In this document: piece by piece, positions 1-11,363 of the stretch
Layout: the number at the start of each line of letters is the position of its first letter
How positions within the stretch are numbered: position 1 is the first letter of the stretch
Assembly: GCF_029867415.1 (NCBI RefSeq)
Contig: NC_081183.1
Coordinates: forward strand, 30,405,806 to 30,469,805
DNA length: 64,000 nucleotides
Source of the DNA: Vicia villosa
Lineage: Eukaryota; Streptophyta; Magnoliopsida; Fabales; Fabaceae
Direction of reading: 5' to 3'
Position numbers and translations under genes: made by a program
The notes under the pieces: generated by a model
The model's input: only the letters and a program-made list of their open reading frames with translations
Database searches by the model: none
What the model was told of the DNA's origin: nothing

Positions 1-345
1 TAGATCAATAATAGTTTTTTTCCCGTATACAAATATTATTTATGTTTAGGTATCATTTAACAAAATAACTGGATCAATAGTAAATTTTCGTATATAAAAA
101 TATTTAGATCAATAATAGATTTTTTTCCGTATACAAATATTATTTATTTTAGGTATCATTTACAAAAATATCTGGCTCAATAGTAAGTTTTCGTATAAAT
201 ATTTAGATCAATAATAGATTTTTGTCTGTTTATAAAAATAACACCGTTTATAAAAATACATGGATAAAATATATTTTACCTTGTACACAAATATTGTTTT
301 TTGTAGGCATCATTTATAAAAATATTTAGATTAATAATATAATTT
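1..345. repeat. Short tandem array, unit about 100 bp
   Basis: Three consecutive units begin with TAGATCAATAATAG near positions 1, 105 and 204. Each continues with a T-run, CCGTATACAAATATT, a TAGGTATCATTT motif and a GGATCAATAGTAA-like motif. The third copy is diverged. The array may continue left of the window. No coding potential is visible. Confidence 0.75.
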
Positions 346-2137
346 GACTTTGACTCATAACAAATATTTGACACATAATTAGACTAATAACATATATTTT
401 AGAAACTAATTTATTTGTGAATTAAAAAAAGAGAATAAAAACCATGCACCGAAAGTATATAATTATTTTACCCATGCAAAAAGAAAATTTCATACACAAA
501 ATATCTCAATATTATACAATTTAGTTGCAAAAGTACAATTTAGCACAAAAAGTACATTTAACACATAAATATTATTTATTATTTTGACATTATTTATAAA
601 AGTGTTTGAATCAAACATATTTTTTTCCCGTATATTTTTCTATATAATAGTATAAACATGTATCATAATATGTTTCCGCATTTTACTCATATAACTCTAT
701 GTATAAACAACACTAAATAATAACATAAATTTAAAATTTAATATTGATTATAATTTGGTTTCTCTTACACAAATTATTTTCTATTTTCATTTAATGTATC
801 TTAAATACAAATTACAATCATTTATAATGAAATATTATATAAACAAAAATATTTGTTTGTAAGACAAAAAAAAAAAGGGAAAAAATAGGAAGAGAAACAG
901 AAAAAGAAAGAATAAGATAGGAAGAGAAAAAGAAAGATGATTATGGTAGTGAGAGATGAGAGAAATTATATGAGATGTGAAAAGTGAGAGAAAAGAGAAA
1001 AGAGAGAAGAAATTTGAATTGTAGATTTGACATATTGGGAAAAAGAGAAAAGAAGAAAAGTTGAATTGGATAGATTAATTTGAAATCAAAAGTACATGTG
1101 ACATCATCAATTGATATAAACCTAACAAACAAAGGCATAATACAAAAGCTTTGTAGTTGAAATTCAACTATGTGACATCAATAGTTATAAAAAGTAAATT
1201 TTAGACATCAAATGCCCTCATTTTGGACACATGGCAGACAAAAAGATAAGGGCAAAAATGTGTTTTCCAGAACAATTAATTTTCTTATATTATAGATTGG
1301 ACTATATGGGATCTAATTCAATCAATGCGCACATGTACTATTCAATTTACAAGTTTACAATTATTAAATGTTTTGACATCAATTTTTGGTCTCCTCATGC
1401 ACATAGAATCATACAAGTTAATTGATGTTTTCCTAGTCATTATTGGATTAAGTGCAAAACGAATGAAGTTTCGAGAGGAAATCTTAAAATATTAGCTTGT
1501 GATGACATATTTAGAGATAATTTAAGAACATTATTGAAAGCTTTCTCAACTAAGATTGGAGTTTAAACCTCCTTTCAGGTTGAGTTGAGTGAAATCATAC
1601 TTGCTATTGAATATGCTAACTAGAAAAAGTCTTTGCCTTGAAACTGACTTAATGCTAGTCTTTCGTGTATTTTATAATGTGAATATTTTCGTTGACATCT
1701 TTCTTTTAATTAAATGGAAGAATACTTTACACACTATATGGTCGTTTAAATTCAAGATATTTCAAAATTTTAGATAAGAAAACACGTGGCCACACAGGTT
1801 AGTCAATGCAAATTTTTGTTATTGATTATAATACTTGGCAAGATTCACTTTATATTTGTGATTTTGATAGATTTTTGAATGATAACTTGAATATGTTAAA
1901 TCATCTTTTTATTATCTCTTTGATAAATTAGGTTTTACGTCCCTCATTATTTTTTTATTTTTTATTTAATAATCTACTATCTGAGTATAAAATATCAATT
2001 GCATGCTTTGCCTAAATTACCCTTTCTGTTTCAAATTATTACACTACTAAAAGAATTAATAAGTAAACAATAAATGTCTCAATTAAAACTCTTCTGCATA
2101 TCACATTATCCTACAAATATCATTTGTTTATTGGCCT
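346..2137. other. AT-rich intergenic DNA
   Basis: I see no gene here. Open frames are short and lack codon structure. A purine-rich stretch (A/G on the + strand) runs from about 863 to 1018 and is the only compositional feature. No terminal repeats or transposon protein motifs were recognised. Confidence 0.6.
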
Positions 2138-2198
2138 CACACACGCACACACACGCACACACACGCACACACACGCACACACACGCACACACACGCAC
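2138..2198. repeat. 10-bp minisatellite (ACACACACGC)n
   Basis: About six head-to-tail copies of a 10-bp unit (CA dinucleotides interrupted by one CG) are seen. It is a likely length-polymorphic locus. Confidence 0.9.
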
Positions 2199-2268
2199 TT
2201 CATACTTTAATTTTAAATTTTCTCTATTTATTTATTATCACTAAAAAAATTAATAATCAATTTTTATT

Positions 2269-2815
2269 TATCTCACGGGTCACTATCAACACAATATCTA
2301 TTTTATTTTAATTAAACATTGTCTTAATTTGAGAGAGAAAATTCTTATTTTAAACATTAATTTTTTTCTTTCTCCATCTCACGATGCCTTTTTTTTCTTC
2401 TTTTTGTATGATTATTATAACAATTAAATTTATATGATTATTGATCATTTTTGTATGATTATTTAATACAATTAAATTTGTATGATTATTATTCATTTTA
2501 AAATTAAGTAAATTATTTCAAATTTTGCATTTGTATTTAAATACATTTTATATCGCATCAAATAATGTTTTCTTTCTCACGGGTCATTATCAACAAAATA
2601 TCTATTTTATTTTAAATAACAATTACCTTTATTTGAGAGAAAAAATTTATTTTCAAAAATAAAAATTTCATTTTTTTCTCCATCTCATAAGTATTTTTTT
2701 ATATGGTTATTTACACGATTGAATTTATATGATTATTATTCATTTATAATTAAGTCAAGACATTTTAAATTTACATATATCTAAATACATTTTATACAAT
2801 ATCAAATAATTTTAT
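2269..2815. repeat. Diverged direct duplication of about 305 bp
   Basis: The block starting TCTCACGGGTCACTATCAAC near 2269 recurs near 2574 (TCTCACGGGTCATTATCAAC). The same order of motifs follows in both: ATATCTATTTTATTTTA, TTTGAGAGA, CTCCATCTCA, TATGATTATTATTCATTT, AAATACATTTTATA. Both copies are AT-rich and noncoding, with many substitutions between them. Confidence 0.7.
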
Positions 2816-3485
2816 TTTTACGGGAGCACGAGTATCTTAGTAGTTTATCTTTATTAAAAAATTAGCAGAATAAAATGAATAAAATAAAGTAGTATTATCC
2901 AATTCGTTTCCAAGTAGTTGGTGCGTAGAAGAAGTGAGTGTTTAAAAATTAATGGTATTGACTTTGTTTTTATTTCTAAAATTACCTAAAACAAAACAAC
3001 TTTATTGAATTTGTTTTTTATTTATAAAATTACATAGAACAACCGCAACTTATGGAGCTTGATTTTTATTGGAAAAATTAAATAAATAATAAAATATTAT
3101 ATCAAACTAAAAATTAATAATTGACAAGCAAAGACAATAATAATTGGTGATGATTTACATTATGTTGGTGTTAGTTTGTTCTGTTGTGGCTCTCATTTCC
3201 TTTGCTTACTCGTGGCCTATATATCCTTTATTTTATTTGTTTGTTTGTTTTCAACTTTGTCTTGTTTCCCTTTCATAATACATTTTATCACAGTCTGACT
3301 ATTTTGGAGCCTTGTTGTGTTCCTCATCATACCCTAGATATTACTTTAAGTGGTGTATCTTTTGGGCAATGCCTTTTTAGTTTATCTGTTTTTATTTATT
3401 TTATTAATTAATTGACTTGTGAGGCAACTTTGAACAATGTGACATTTGTTTTATGTTTTTATTCTAAGTGTCAAAAGAATCAATG
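2816..3485. other. Intergenic DNA left of the CACTA element
   Basis: No gene or repeat was recognised. The stretch ends in ATG, the left copy of the 3-bp target duplication of the transposon that follows. Confidence 0.5.
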
Positions 3486-3584
3486 CACTAGTAAAGATAT
3501 TAATTTACATCCGTTTTTATTAAATTTACACTTATTATTTTAAAAAAAATTAGGTGTATATCCACCGGGTGAGAAATATCTAAT

Positions 3585-3965
3585 GAATTTACACCCGTTT
3601 AAAACGGGTGTAAATACGTTCTTAATTACATCCTTTTTTAATTAAAATTAAATCGGGTGTAAATATGTTCTTAATTACACCCCATTTAAAAAATATCGGG
3701 TGTAAATACGTTCCACGTTACACCTTATTTTAACAAAAATCGGGTGTAATTACGTTTTTAATTACACCCTCGGGTGTAAATACGTTTTAAATTACACATT
3801 GCTTTAATAAAAATCGGGTCTAATTACATTCTTAATTACACCCAGTTTTAATAAAAATCGGGTGTAGATACGTTCTTAATTACACTCTATTGTAATAAAA
3901 ATTGGGTATAGATACGTTCTTAATTACACCATATTTTAATAAAAATCGGGTGTAAATACACCATT
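3585..3965. repeat. Subterminal hairpin repeats of the CACTA element
   Basis: Eight to nine copies of a unit of about 43 bp have the form ATAAAAATCGGGTGTAAATA, then CGTTCTTA, then ATTACACCC. Inside each unit GGGTGTAA and TTACACCC are inverted, so every unit can form a short hairpin. CACTA elements carry clustered subterminal motifs that bind the element's own DNA-binding protein, and these repeats are the likely equivalent. The right end (7556-7776) has only a few copies of the same motif. Confidence 0.8.
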
Positions 3966-4258
3966 TATGAATGAACAATTATATTATATTTAAATTCATT
4001 TACACCATATTTCATATACATCATTTAGTTATCATATTTCATGTACAGTCATAATATTTCAAATACTATAAAATCATACACATAAAAAATCATATTTTAT
4101 GTACTAAGTCATAATATTTTTCACATTAACCAAAAAGTATACAAAATCATATTTTTGTACTAAGAAACATAATACTAACAACAAAATATTCAACCAACTC
4201 ATAATATTTCATAACACTTTCTTCATATATAAGTTTTCTTCTTCTTCTTCTTTGACTT

Positions 4259-4969
4259 TTATTTTGGCAACATTTCTATGTCCTTATCCTCTTCAACCAT
4301 TTGCATTTGATCTTGTAGATTTTGCTCCTCAACCTTTTGATTTTCAACCATTTGCAAAAATACTTGAGCCCAAAGTTGCCGAATATGGTCGATTGTCTCT
4401 TTTTCATATGGTGATGTGTCTGTAAATATCTACAAGTTCAACTTATAATAAATTAACATTATTAAAACAATAATTTACATGTTTTTCAATAAATACATGC
4501 AATACGAAAATATTTTAAATTATACTACCTCGTCGAATCTTTCAACAATGGAAGTATCAACAATATCAAGCATGTTCTTCATTACATAATATCCACACGT
4601 CCATCCATTATCTTGCTTATGTGCCTACGTATAAGGTACAAAGCATATTTAAAACTTTAAGCATTGTTAGCATATTTTATGTAATCCCCTTACTCAAGCC
4701 ATATAGCTAAAAGCTAGAATCATTAAGAATTCATTCTCATAATATCAACAATATCAAGCAATTACCTTCACAATCTTCCAATTAGGCTTCTTATTCTCAA
4801 CATCTCTTAATAACTGATATCCTGTTACAACTCTAATAAAAGAAATTGCAGCATAAATAACTTATAAATTTAAAGTTAAATGGTACAAAAATGAAGTATA
4901 AATGATGTCTCTTGATTTAGATTTCTTACCCCTTAAGTATGTCCTTAATACGTTTCTTGGGTTTTGTAC
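4259..4969 (-). CDS. Ulp1-like (C48) cysteine protease, C-terminal exons
   Basis: Four minus-strand exons can be modelled: 4969-4930, 4832-4766, 4624-4529 and 4429-4259. All introns have GT/AG borders and all junctions are phase-compatible. The stop codon is at 4261-4259. The third exon has the Ulp1 active-site signature QDNGWTCGYYVMKNM, with the oxyanion-hole Gln and the nucleophilic Cys followed by Gly-Tyr-Tyr. The exon before it (GYQLLRDVENKKPNWKIVK) matches the segment that normally precedes this motif. The last exon encodes a Gln/Glu-rich, probably coiled-coil tail. Ulp1 enzymes remove SUMO-like modifiers, and Ulp1-like domains are common passengers or components of plant DNA transposons. 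The upstream His and Asp of the catalytic triad are not visible, so this is a truncated and probably inactive domain. The exon chain joins in phase to the ITPK exon at 5213-5399. Exon borders are predicted by eye. Confidence 0.6.
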
Positions 4970-5212
4970 CTGTCTGTCACATTATTAACTTATAGTGTTA
5001 AACAGAATGAGAATCATCATCAATACTATAGTGTTAATAAAGTAATATCTATCATGTGTGTACTAAAATTATTTAAGTGCCGGTAAACTATCATGATTTT
5101 TACAAAACCTACACATTAGGTGGGTGTTATGTAAAAAGTGTCACGGTAAGTTGAAATGTTCCATCTTACAGTGGTGGCGGTGGTGGAAGAGAGAAAATTT
5201 ATAGAATCTCAC

Positions 5213-5399
5213 CGGCAATGCTAGGATCTAGATCAGCATCATCTTCAGAAGCTACTGCACAAGAAACTCTTAGAAATCGGTATACACCTGCGACTTTTGA
5301 TAGCTCGCGTTTACTGATATTAGGAAGAGAGAAACGCCTCACAACTTTTATGCTTTCCCCAACAATATAGATTTTAAAGAGAAGACCACATTCAATTTC
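5213..5399 (-). pseudogene. Captured exon of inositol 1,3,4-trisphosphate 5/6-kinase
   Basis: The minus strand encodes 62 uninterrupted codons between an AG acceptor (5401-5400) and a GTGAG donor (5212-5208). The peptide contains LLFKIYIVGESIKVVRRFSL, a Ser-Lys-Arg-Glu-Leu-Ser-Lys segment, and ends in DDADLDPSIA. These match the ATP-grasp core of plant ITPK, which phosphorylates inositol tris- and tetrakisphosphates on the way to phytate. A functional enzyme has over 300 residues, so only one exon is present. Retained splice sites mean it was copied as genomic DNA rather than from mRNA. It ends one base into a codon, and the first downstream Ulp1-like exon (from 4969) starts with the other two, so a chimeric in-frame transcript is possible. 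The first residues before LLFK differ from the usual ITPK sequence. Identification is from memory of the family and not from a search. Confidence 0.8.
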
Positions 5400-5474
5400 C
5401 TAAATAAAAAGTAAGAAAATCGAGATTTTAAATAAACAAAAATGTTAATTTAACATACAGAGTGATAGTGGACT

Positions 5475-6032
5475 ATGATTCAGATTACACACCATGATCC
5501 ACAAACTCTTGTAGAACCAAAGGAGGTTCAAGCTCTGAAAGAGAGAACTCGTCATAAGCAAGATATAGTTCATGTGACCAATATAGTGGTTGTTTCTAGG
5601 ATTGATAGTCTCGGGGGAGGAACTACTTCTGAAACTGCAGTTCTGCCCCCATCAACCTTGGTAAAAGAGAAAAATAAAATATCAGTCCCTCTTGAGGTGT
5701 CAATGGAGAAGGCCGTGGCTAATTGCTCTGAAGTCCAGGAGGAAGCAAAGGTTGATAAAGTAGAAAGTGATGATCAAGTGGATTCATCCACAAGGGGAGC
5801 ATATACAAATTCATCTTCACCGGATGAATTGAAAGATTTTAAAATTAAGCGGGGTGATACTGTGCTTCCTTCATTATCCCCATTGAAAGTGGTAGAAACT
5901 ATTGGTGTATCATCTGACCATAAATTAATTGCGAAGTCTGCATCCGAGAATGACATGGAAGGATCTAATACCGATCAGAGTATCCCTTCTCTAATGACTC
6001 TAGTCTTGAATTCATTCTTATACGCTCCATGA
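5475..6032 (+). CDS. Unrecognised 185-codon frame inside the CACTA element
   Basis: This ATG-started frame is uninterrupted for 558 bp and is clearly richer in G+C than the flanking transposon sequence. The product is hydrophilic and low-complexity in its middle (Ser, Glu, Asp, Lys rich), with no signal peptide, membrane segment or catalytic motif that I can see. It lies on the strand opposite the ITPK and Ulp1-like exons. A pyrimidine stretch and ACAG precede it (5456-5460), as at an intron acceptor. Its length and composition suggest another captured host exon, probably from a disordered region of a nuclear or regulatory protein, but I do not recognise the source. A chance frame cannot be excluded. 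Confidence 0.35.
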   Translation: MIQITHHDPQTLVEPKEVQALKERTRHKQDIVHVTNIVVVSRIDSLGGGTTSETAVLPPSTLVKEKNKISVPLEVSMEKAVANCSEVQEEAKVDKVESDDQVDSSTRGAYTNSSSPDELKDFKIKRGDTVLPSLSPLKVVETIGVSSDHKLIAKSASENDMEGSNTDQSIPSLMTLVLNSFLYAP

Positions 6033-6399
6033 TCCATGAAATTCTGTAGATTTTGGGAGCACCGCTACTTGCTCTAGTAAAAAAATACACATGTTTATTG
6101 TTCTGTAAAGTTTATAGAACTAGCTATTACATTATTTTTAAGCTTTACACTATTAGTTGTAGCAATCCAGTTGTCTACTGTTAGTTGCAGGTTGTTATGT
6201 TTAATACAATCTTCTATAAAAGACTTTTCAACATTGTAGTAATAGTTGTATGATATATAGTTTGGCCTTTATAAAAGAAAATTTCATTTCCATTGTGAAT
6301 TATGTAGTAATCAATCAATCACTAATTAAGTATTGAAAAGCATCATGGAACAGACTCAATTTTATGGCATTACACATAACTCCAAGGCATAGATAGATC

Positions 6400-6730
6400 A
6401 CGAGTATAAAAACAGAAAACTAAAAATAAATAAGAAACAGTTAGGGATAAACAAGTAACAATATACCTGGTTTTCCAAATTAAAATAAACTGCATGGCAA
6501 CTACACTCTCGCGCACGATACAAATGAGGGGAAGGAAAGCATCTGATACACTTAACCATGACTTCTATAACACTAGTATAATTAGTACTATTGAGGAAAT
6601 AGAAGACATTGCCTATGTGTTAGAAACTCAGTCAAAACACTCACCTCAAAATGTGATGCTAAATATGCAGGGGTTGGTTGAAAGAAGAAGGAGCTTTAAT
6701 CAGTACAATTTGTTTGGACCTATACAATGA
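6400..6730. other. Possible further captured exon, strand uncertain
   Basis: The plus strand has a 78-codon ATG frame (6494-6730) with no recognisable motif. The minus strand of the same stretch reads openly through YRARECSCHAVYFNLENQ to a CAG/GTATAT splice donor at 6467/6466. Cys/His-rich peptide plus a good donor make the minus reading somewhat more convincing as a captured exon. Neither can be assigned to a family. Confidence 0.2.
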
Positions 6731-6763
6731 ATTCACACCATTTCAAACAAAATTCAGCAACCA

Positions 6764-7027
6764 ATGTCATTTCAGAATTGTGAGTATAAAATAAATTCAT
6801 TTCAAACAAAATTACACATAGCAATAGGAACTAGTTTGTGAGTATAAAGCCCTAATTCTTCAGCTACCAATGTCGCTCAAAGTATAAAACCCTAATTCTT
6901 CCTTACCAATGTCGTCATTGTGAAAATGGTTTCCTCTGAGCTTCACTGTCGTCAATGCGAAATGGTTTCCTCTCAGTTTGGCTGTCATCACTGCGATGGT
7001 TTCCTCTCAGCTTTGTTGTCGTAACTG
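6764..7027. repeat. Minisatellites near the right end of the CACTA element
   Basis: Two copies of a GTATAAA-CCCTAATTCTTC block near 6841-6905 are followed by three copies of a unit of about 36 bp, GTCGTCA-TGC-AAATGGTTTCCTCT, at roughly 6914-7020. On the minus strand, probably the transcribed one, this would lie in a 5' leader. Confidence 0.6.
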
Positions 7028-7555
7028 TTTCGGTGAAATGAGAGTGAGCGAAGAAGAGAGCTTCGTTTTTCAGTGAGCGAATGGTGTCGTCACAGCAAGT
7101 TGAAGTATCGTTCGACCGAGTTTGGTTTAGAGAAAGGATTTCGTGAAGCCCAAAATCAAACTTCGCAGAAACCCGAAATCAACCTCTTTTTCCAATTAAA
7201 CTTCGCTGAAACCCGAAATCACCATTGTCATTGCCTGAAGCAGCGCGCAAAATGCATCATGGAACAGAGTTAGATTGAAAAATGGGTTTACCGAAAGAGT
7301 TGAAAATGATTTTTGTGAAAGAGTTGAATAGAAAATAGAGAAAGTATTTTATTATGTTAATAAATTTAGAGGATTCTGTTTAAAGTATAATGTTTAAAGT
7401 ATTTTTTTTTGACAGATGTTTAAAGTATTTTATTCACCTAATAAATTTAGACTCATTAATATTCATTCATTAATTTATTAATAATGTTTAAATTATTTAT
7501 TAATATGCCACATAGATTATATATTTTTAGTTATAAAATTAAACAAATTTTTTTT

Positions 7556-7776
7556 TTTCATATAAATTTACACCCGTTTTTTTTTAAAGGAAGTAATTGA
7601 ACTTTGATTATAATAATATTTTTAATTTAAACCCATTTTTAAAAAATAGGGTGTATATTGTCACTGATAATGTTTAAAATGACATTTTATTTACAAAATT
7701 GCCACCGCGTTTCTGATTTACATCCGTTTTTAATATATTGGGTGTAAATTTTAAAATTATATTAATTTTTTTAGTG
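7556..7776. repeat. Right subterminal region of the CACTA element
   Basis: Motifs TTTACACCCG, GGGTGTA, TTTACATCCGTTTTT and GGGTGTAAATT occur in both orientations before the terminal TAGTG. They mirror the left-end sequence and so define the element's inverted ends. Confidence 0.8.
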
Positions 7777-8475
7777 ATGGAGGAGCTATTTCGAAGATAT
7801 TTGGTGACAAAACATCTTATTGCCATTGTGGTATATGACCCAACATAGAGTTGTAGGTTGTTTTAAAATAGATTCAACATGGTGTTAAAAGAAAGTTGAG
7901 CTCGAGACCTATAACACTATAAAATTTTTAAAAATTTAATATTAGTTTTCATTGAGCTTTAAAAATTTTAAAAATTGAAATCAAGTTCAATTATGAATTA
8001 TAAATATTATAGGTTAGTCTCTTAAAAACTCTTGCTTTAAGAAACCTCATAATACCTATTTTGCAAACCTTCTATGCAAAAACTCGGCGTACAGTATAAA
8101 CAATTTAGAAGTAATGTGTATAGTTCATTCATTGTTTGTCGATGGTGGTCCATGGGAGAGACGCAAAATTCCGCCATACCGGCTTTGTGACAAGCAAAAT
8201 TTCATAAAAAATTTTAATTTTAATTTTATATTAATTTCAAGAATTTTGGTTTGACTCTCACATGTAAAGTACAACTTTGTAAACTTCAATTTCGTCAAAG
8301 GGACAACAAAGATGACCAACCTTAATCACAGTTACAACTTCATTAGAATTAGGAAAACACAATGCGAAAAGGATAGATTAATACACATTACATACCTCAA
8401 TGAAAATACCAAAGTAAATCAACGAAAAATCTCTAAATTCAAGTCGCTCATATGGTCTAGATGAGTATTAGAGGT
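7777..8475. other. Intergenic DNA between CACTA element and solo LTR
   Basis: I see no gene here. It begins with the right ATG duplication of the CACTA element and ends with GAGGT, the left duplication of the solo LTR. Confidence 0.5.
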
Positions 8476-9601
8476 TGAAGGTGTGAAAAAACATTAGAAA
8501 AGGAGGGGTTAAATAGGTTTTAAAAACAACGCTTCTCTAAGAAAATTCCCTCTTTAAAACTTCACTATTTATAATAAAGATAAATATGCAAGAAAGAAAG
8601 AACAAGGTATGTTTATACTAGTTCACTTGAAAAATATCAAGCTAATCTAGTCCACCCACCAAGGTGCTTTTGCCTTATCAACAAGGTCTTAATCCAATAA
8701 TCTCAAGATTATTACAAGCTAACCGCGAGTGACTCACTTACAAACTCTAAGACACACTAATATTAGACTTCTCAAGGATTTTGACCTACTGGTCCCTTAA
8801 GGCACAATCAAACAACAGTTTGAAAAAGATTTGTTTACAATGAATATGCTTCTACACAAGCTGATAGTAAACAGTAATCTTAGAATATGGACTAAAGAGA
8901 ATAGGAAAGCTTATGAACAGTTTTTTGAAAACGTGTGAATGAGCAACGTTTTCCTTTGGTCTTCAAACCTATTTATAGCCAAATAAAATAGTAAATTCGT
9001 TGAAGGGTATTTCTAGAGTTTCCAGAAAGCTGGCAGCTTGAAACAACGTGGGGGACAAAATCGTGCGATGCGTCTGTCCTTTCATGGTAGTGGAGCGAAA
9101 CATTCGGTTGTACTATGTACCATGTTAATGTTATCTTCTTTTCTTCTTGGACTTCAGAAGCTTCTAATGAGCATGAGTTAGAAGAAGTAAAATAAGCCTT
9201 GGGTCATTAGAACTTCAAGTCTTTAGAACTTCGTCTTCAGAGTCTCAACACTTGGTCCTCAGTACCCTTTATCTTCAGAAAGATAAGTCTTCAGCATCTG
9301 GACTGTTCCTCAGAACTTCTGTCTTCAGATCTTCATAATTTGGTTTCTTTGATAGCGTAACAGAGTCACAACTCCAGAGCCTTCTGAAGTGGTTTGCTAT
9401 TGTTTAACACAACTTGTGTAGCGTAGAAGCGGAGCTTGGTTTCTTCTGATGGTTTGGCAGTGCCTTTCATCAGATTTGGAACCTGTTTGTTAAATACTCA
9501 AAATAACAAACATTAGAATACCAAAATTGTTCATACAACCATAATAGTTGTTATCATAAAAACTCAGAGGTATGATTGTGTAACCAAGTCTTTTTCTAAC
9601 A
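8476..9601 (-). mobile_element. Solo LTR of a Sirevirus-type Ty1/copia element
   Basis: Read on the minus strand it starts TGTTAGAAAAAGACTTGG and ends in CTTCA. A perfect 5-bp duplication GAGGT flanks it (8471-8475 and 9602-9606). Its left end (TGAAGGTGTGAAAAAACATT, then AGAAAAGGAGGGGTTAAATAG) aligns with the LTRs of the Sirevirus at 44452-54647, including a shortened G-run. The same TTCTGA/TCAGAA-rich composition is present. At 1,126 bp it matches the length of those LTRs. No internal region remains, so it arose by LTR-LTR recombination. Confidence 0.9.
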
Positions 9602-11363
9602 GAGGTTAGTATTCGTAAATCCTCAACCGCGTTTGGTATATCAGCTACCGATTCAAGTGATTCTGGTTTTTGATTTCCAATCTAGAGGAAGTTTATGAGA
9701 GATGAGAAAGAATTTAAGCTCTTTTGCAATGTTGGATTTTGAAAGATCAAAACTTTCATAGCCAAAAAAATGTTTTTCGTAGTTGATTTTTTTTAATCTT
9801 GTTGTTCCTTCATTAATTTTTAAAGAAATAGAACCCATTATTGTTATGGGAAAGAAGAAGAAGAAGAAGAAAGATTGAGTTTAAAATGACAAAGATTTTA
9901 AATACTAAATAAAATGAAATTAGGGTTCTTGTGGGTGTTTCAGGTGTTTAATAACAAATAACAATAAATTGCAAGTAAAAAAAAGTCAGTTAAGATAATA
10001 TAATGCTAATTAGATTGCCACGTATGAACAATTTAAAGTTTTTTTCATAAAATTTAACAAAAAGGACGAATTAGACTAACATAACAGTTATTAAGGGACT
10101 AACATGTAATGTTTTTTAGATAAAGGACTAAAGTGAAACTCTAAATTAAGTTAAGAGACTAAAACATGCACTAAACCTAATTTTTATACTAATTTTTGGC
10201 GGATGATGTATGATGGAATTGTGATTGGTGGTGGTCAATGTTGGTAATAATGGAGATTTGTTAAGGTAGTCAGTGGTGATGATAAGTGTCGGTAAGAGGA
10301 GTAGTTTACAGTGGTCAGAGTGGTTGTTTGAGTGATAGTCGATGAATGTGACTGATGTCCATATTGGTGTTTAGAGGTAGATGAATTGATGATTGATTGT
10401 AGCTAGAGAGGTGTTAAAAGACAATCAACATGGTGGTTAGAGGTGGTCAGAGTAATCAGACAAATGACTTTTCAAAATGTTAGGAAAATCAAATTCTATT
10501 TTCTCATCCCCTTCATTGAAAATAAGTTTACCGTATTTAACATCAATCATGACACCCGCCATAGAAACACAAAGTCTCTCCAAAATAAATGGGATTGGAG
10601 ATCCTCCTCCATTTTTAGTACCATCAGGTCAATAAACATAACCAAATGTTCTTAATTTATCAAAACATATTCTAATATTCCAATCAGGTACTTGATTGAT
10701 TAGTTAGCTAGGTGCAAAGAAATTTTAATTATATAAATCTTACTCACTCGAAGTGTTTTACATACAAATAAAGACATAAGGTTCACACTACCCAAAAGAT
10801 CACACAAATATCTATTAAAACTAACCCCATTAATTAAACAAGAAATATAAAAGCTTCTTGGACCCATAAACTTAGACAATTTATTTTGAATCTTAGCGTA
10901 TACCAACATTTGAAATAAAACTTAAGTTAAAGGAATGTTTATGTTTAATTTTTTCAAATGTTCTACGAACTTTTTAAATTAATATTTTACCTTTACTTTT
11001 GAAAACCTTCATGAATAAGGGACCGATGGTGGGTGTGTGTGTGCACTGGGGGTGCGTGTGTGTGTATGTTTGTGCGTGTGAGTTTGTGTGTGTGTGTAAC
11101 ATATGGCTTTCGATTTTCTTTCTCCACTCTTCTTTCCTTTATACTTTCCTTTCCTCTAAAAAACCCCGCACTTGATAATTTCTCACTCCTCATAGCCTCA
11201 CTTTTTTCTTTACCTTTTCTAAAACGGTAGTATTGAGATTTACGTTATGATATAGTTCTTTGCACTATCCTAGGCGTAGATTGGTATTTATATAGGAATG
11301 CACAATTTGTGTGGCCATTGAGTCTATCTTATTATGAAAATGCCTAAGAGACTTAGCTAACTA
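9602..11363. other. Intergenic DNA with transposon debris
   Basis: I see no gene here. A GAA microsatellite lies at 9851-9871. A block near 10040-10180 (AGGACTAAAGTGAAACTC, AGAGACTAAAACATGCACT) resembles ends of common legume repeats but has no partner that I can find. A GTGGT-rich low-complexity stretch occupies 10200-10460. Confidence 0.5.
11033..11098. repeat. GT-rich microsatellite
   Basis: Imperfect GT repeats are interrupted by GCAC, GGGGGTGC and ATGTTTGTGC. Open frames on both strands here are artefacts of the repeat. Confidence 0.85.

Larger units (their letters stand above)
3486..7776 (-). mobile_element. CACTA (En/Spm-type) transposon carrying gene fragments
   Basis: The element begins CACTAGTAAA (3486) and ends TTTTTTTAGTG (7776), and it is flanked by the 3-bp duplication ATG (3483-3485 and 7777-7779). 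The two ends share inverted subterminal sequence, including ACATCCGTTTTT- and TTTACACC-type motifs. CACTA termini, subterminal motif clusters and 3-bp duplications are the family hallmarks. It is 4,291 bp long and I see no TNP2-type transposase, so it should be non-autonomous. It contains a Ulp1-like protease segment and an ITPK exon on the minus strand, an unassigned 185-codon frame on the plus strand, and minisatellites near its right end. This fits gene-capturing 'Pack' CACTA elements. Confidence 0.9.

Noticed and set aside
3184..3411. Short hydrophobic frame before the CACTA element
   Set aside because: It is isolated in AT-rich DNA, with a biased Phe/Leu composition typical of chance frames, and has no homology I recognise.
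10993..11230. Overlapping frames on both strands
   Set aside because: Products of the GT-rich microsatellite and a pyrimidine-rich tract.
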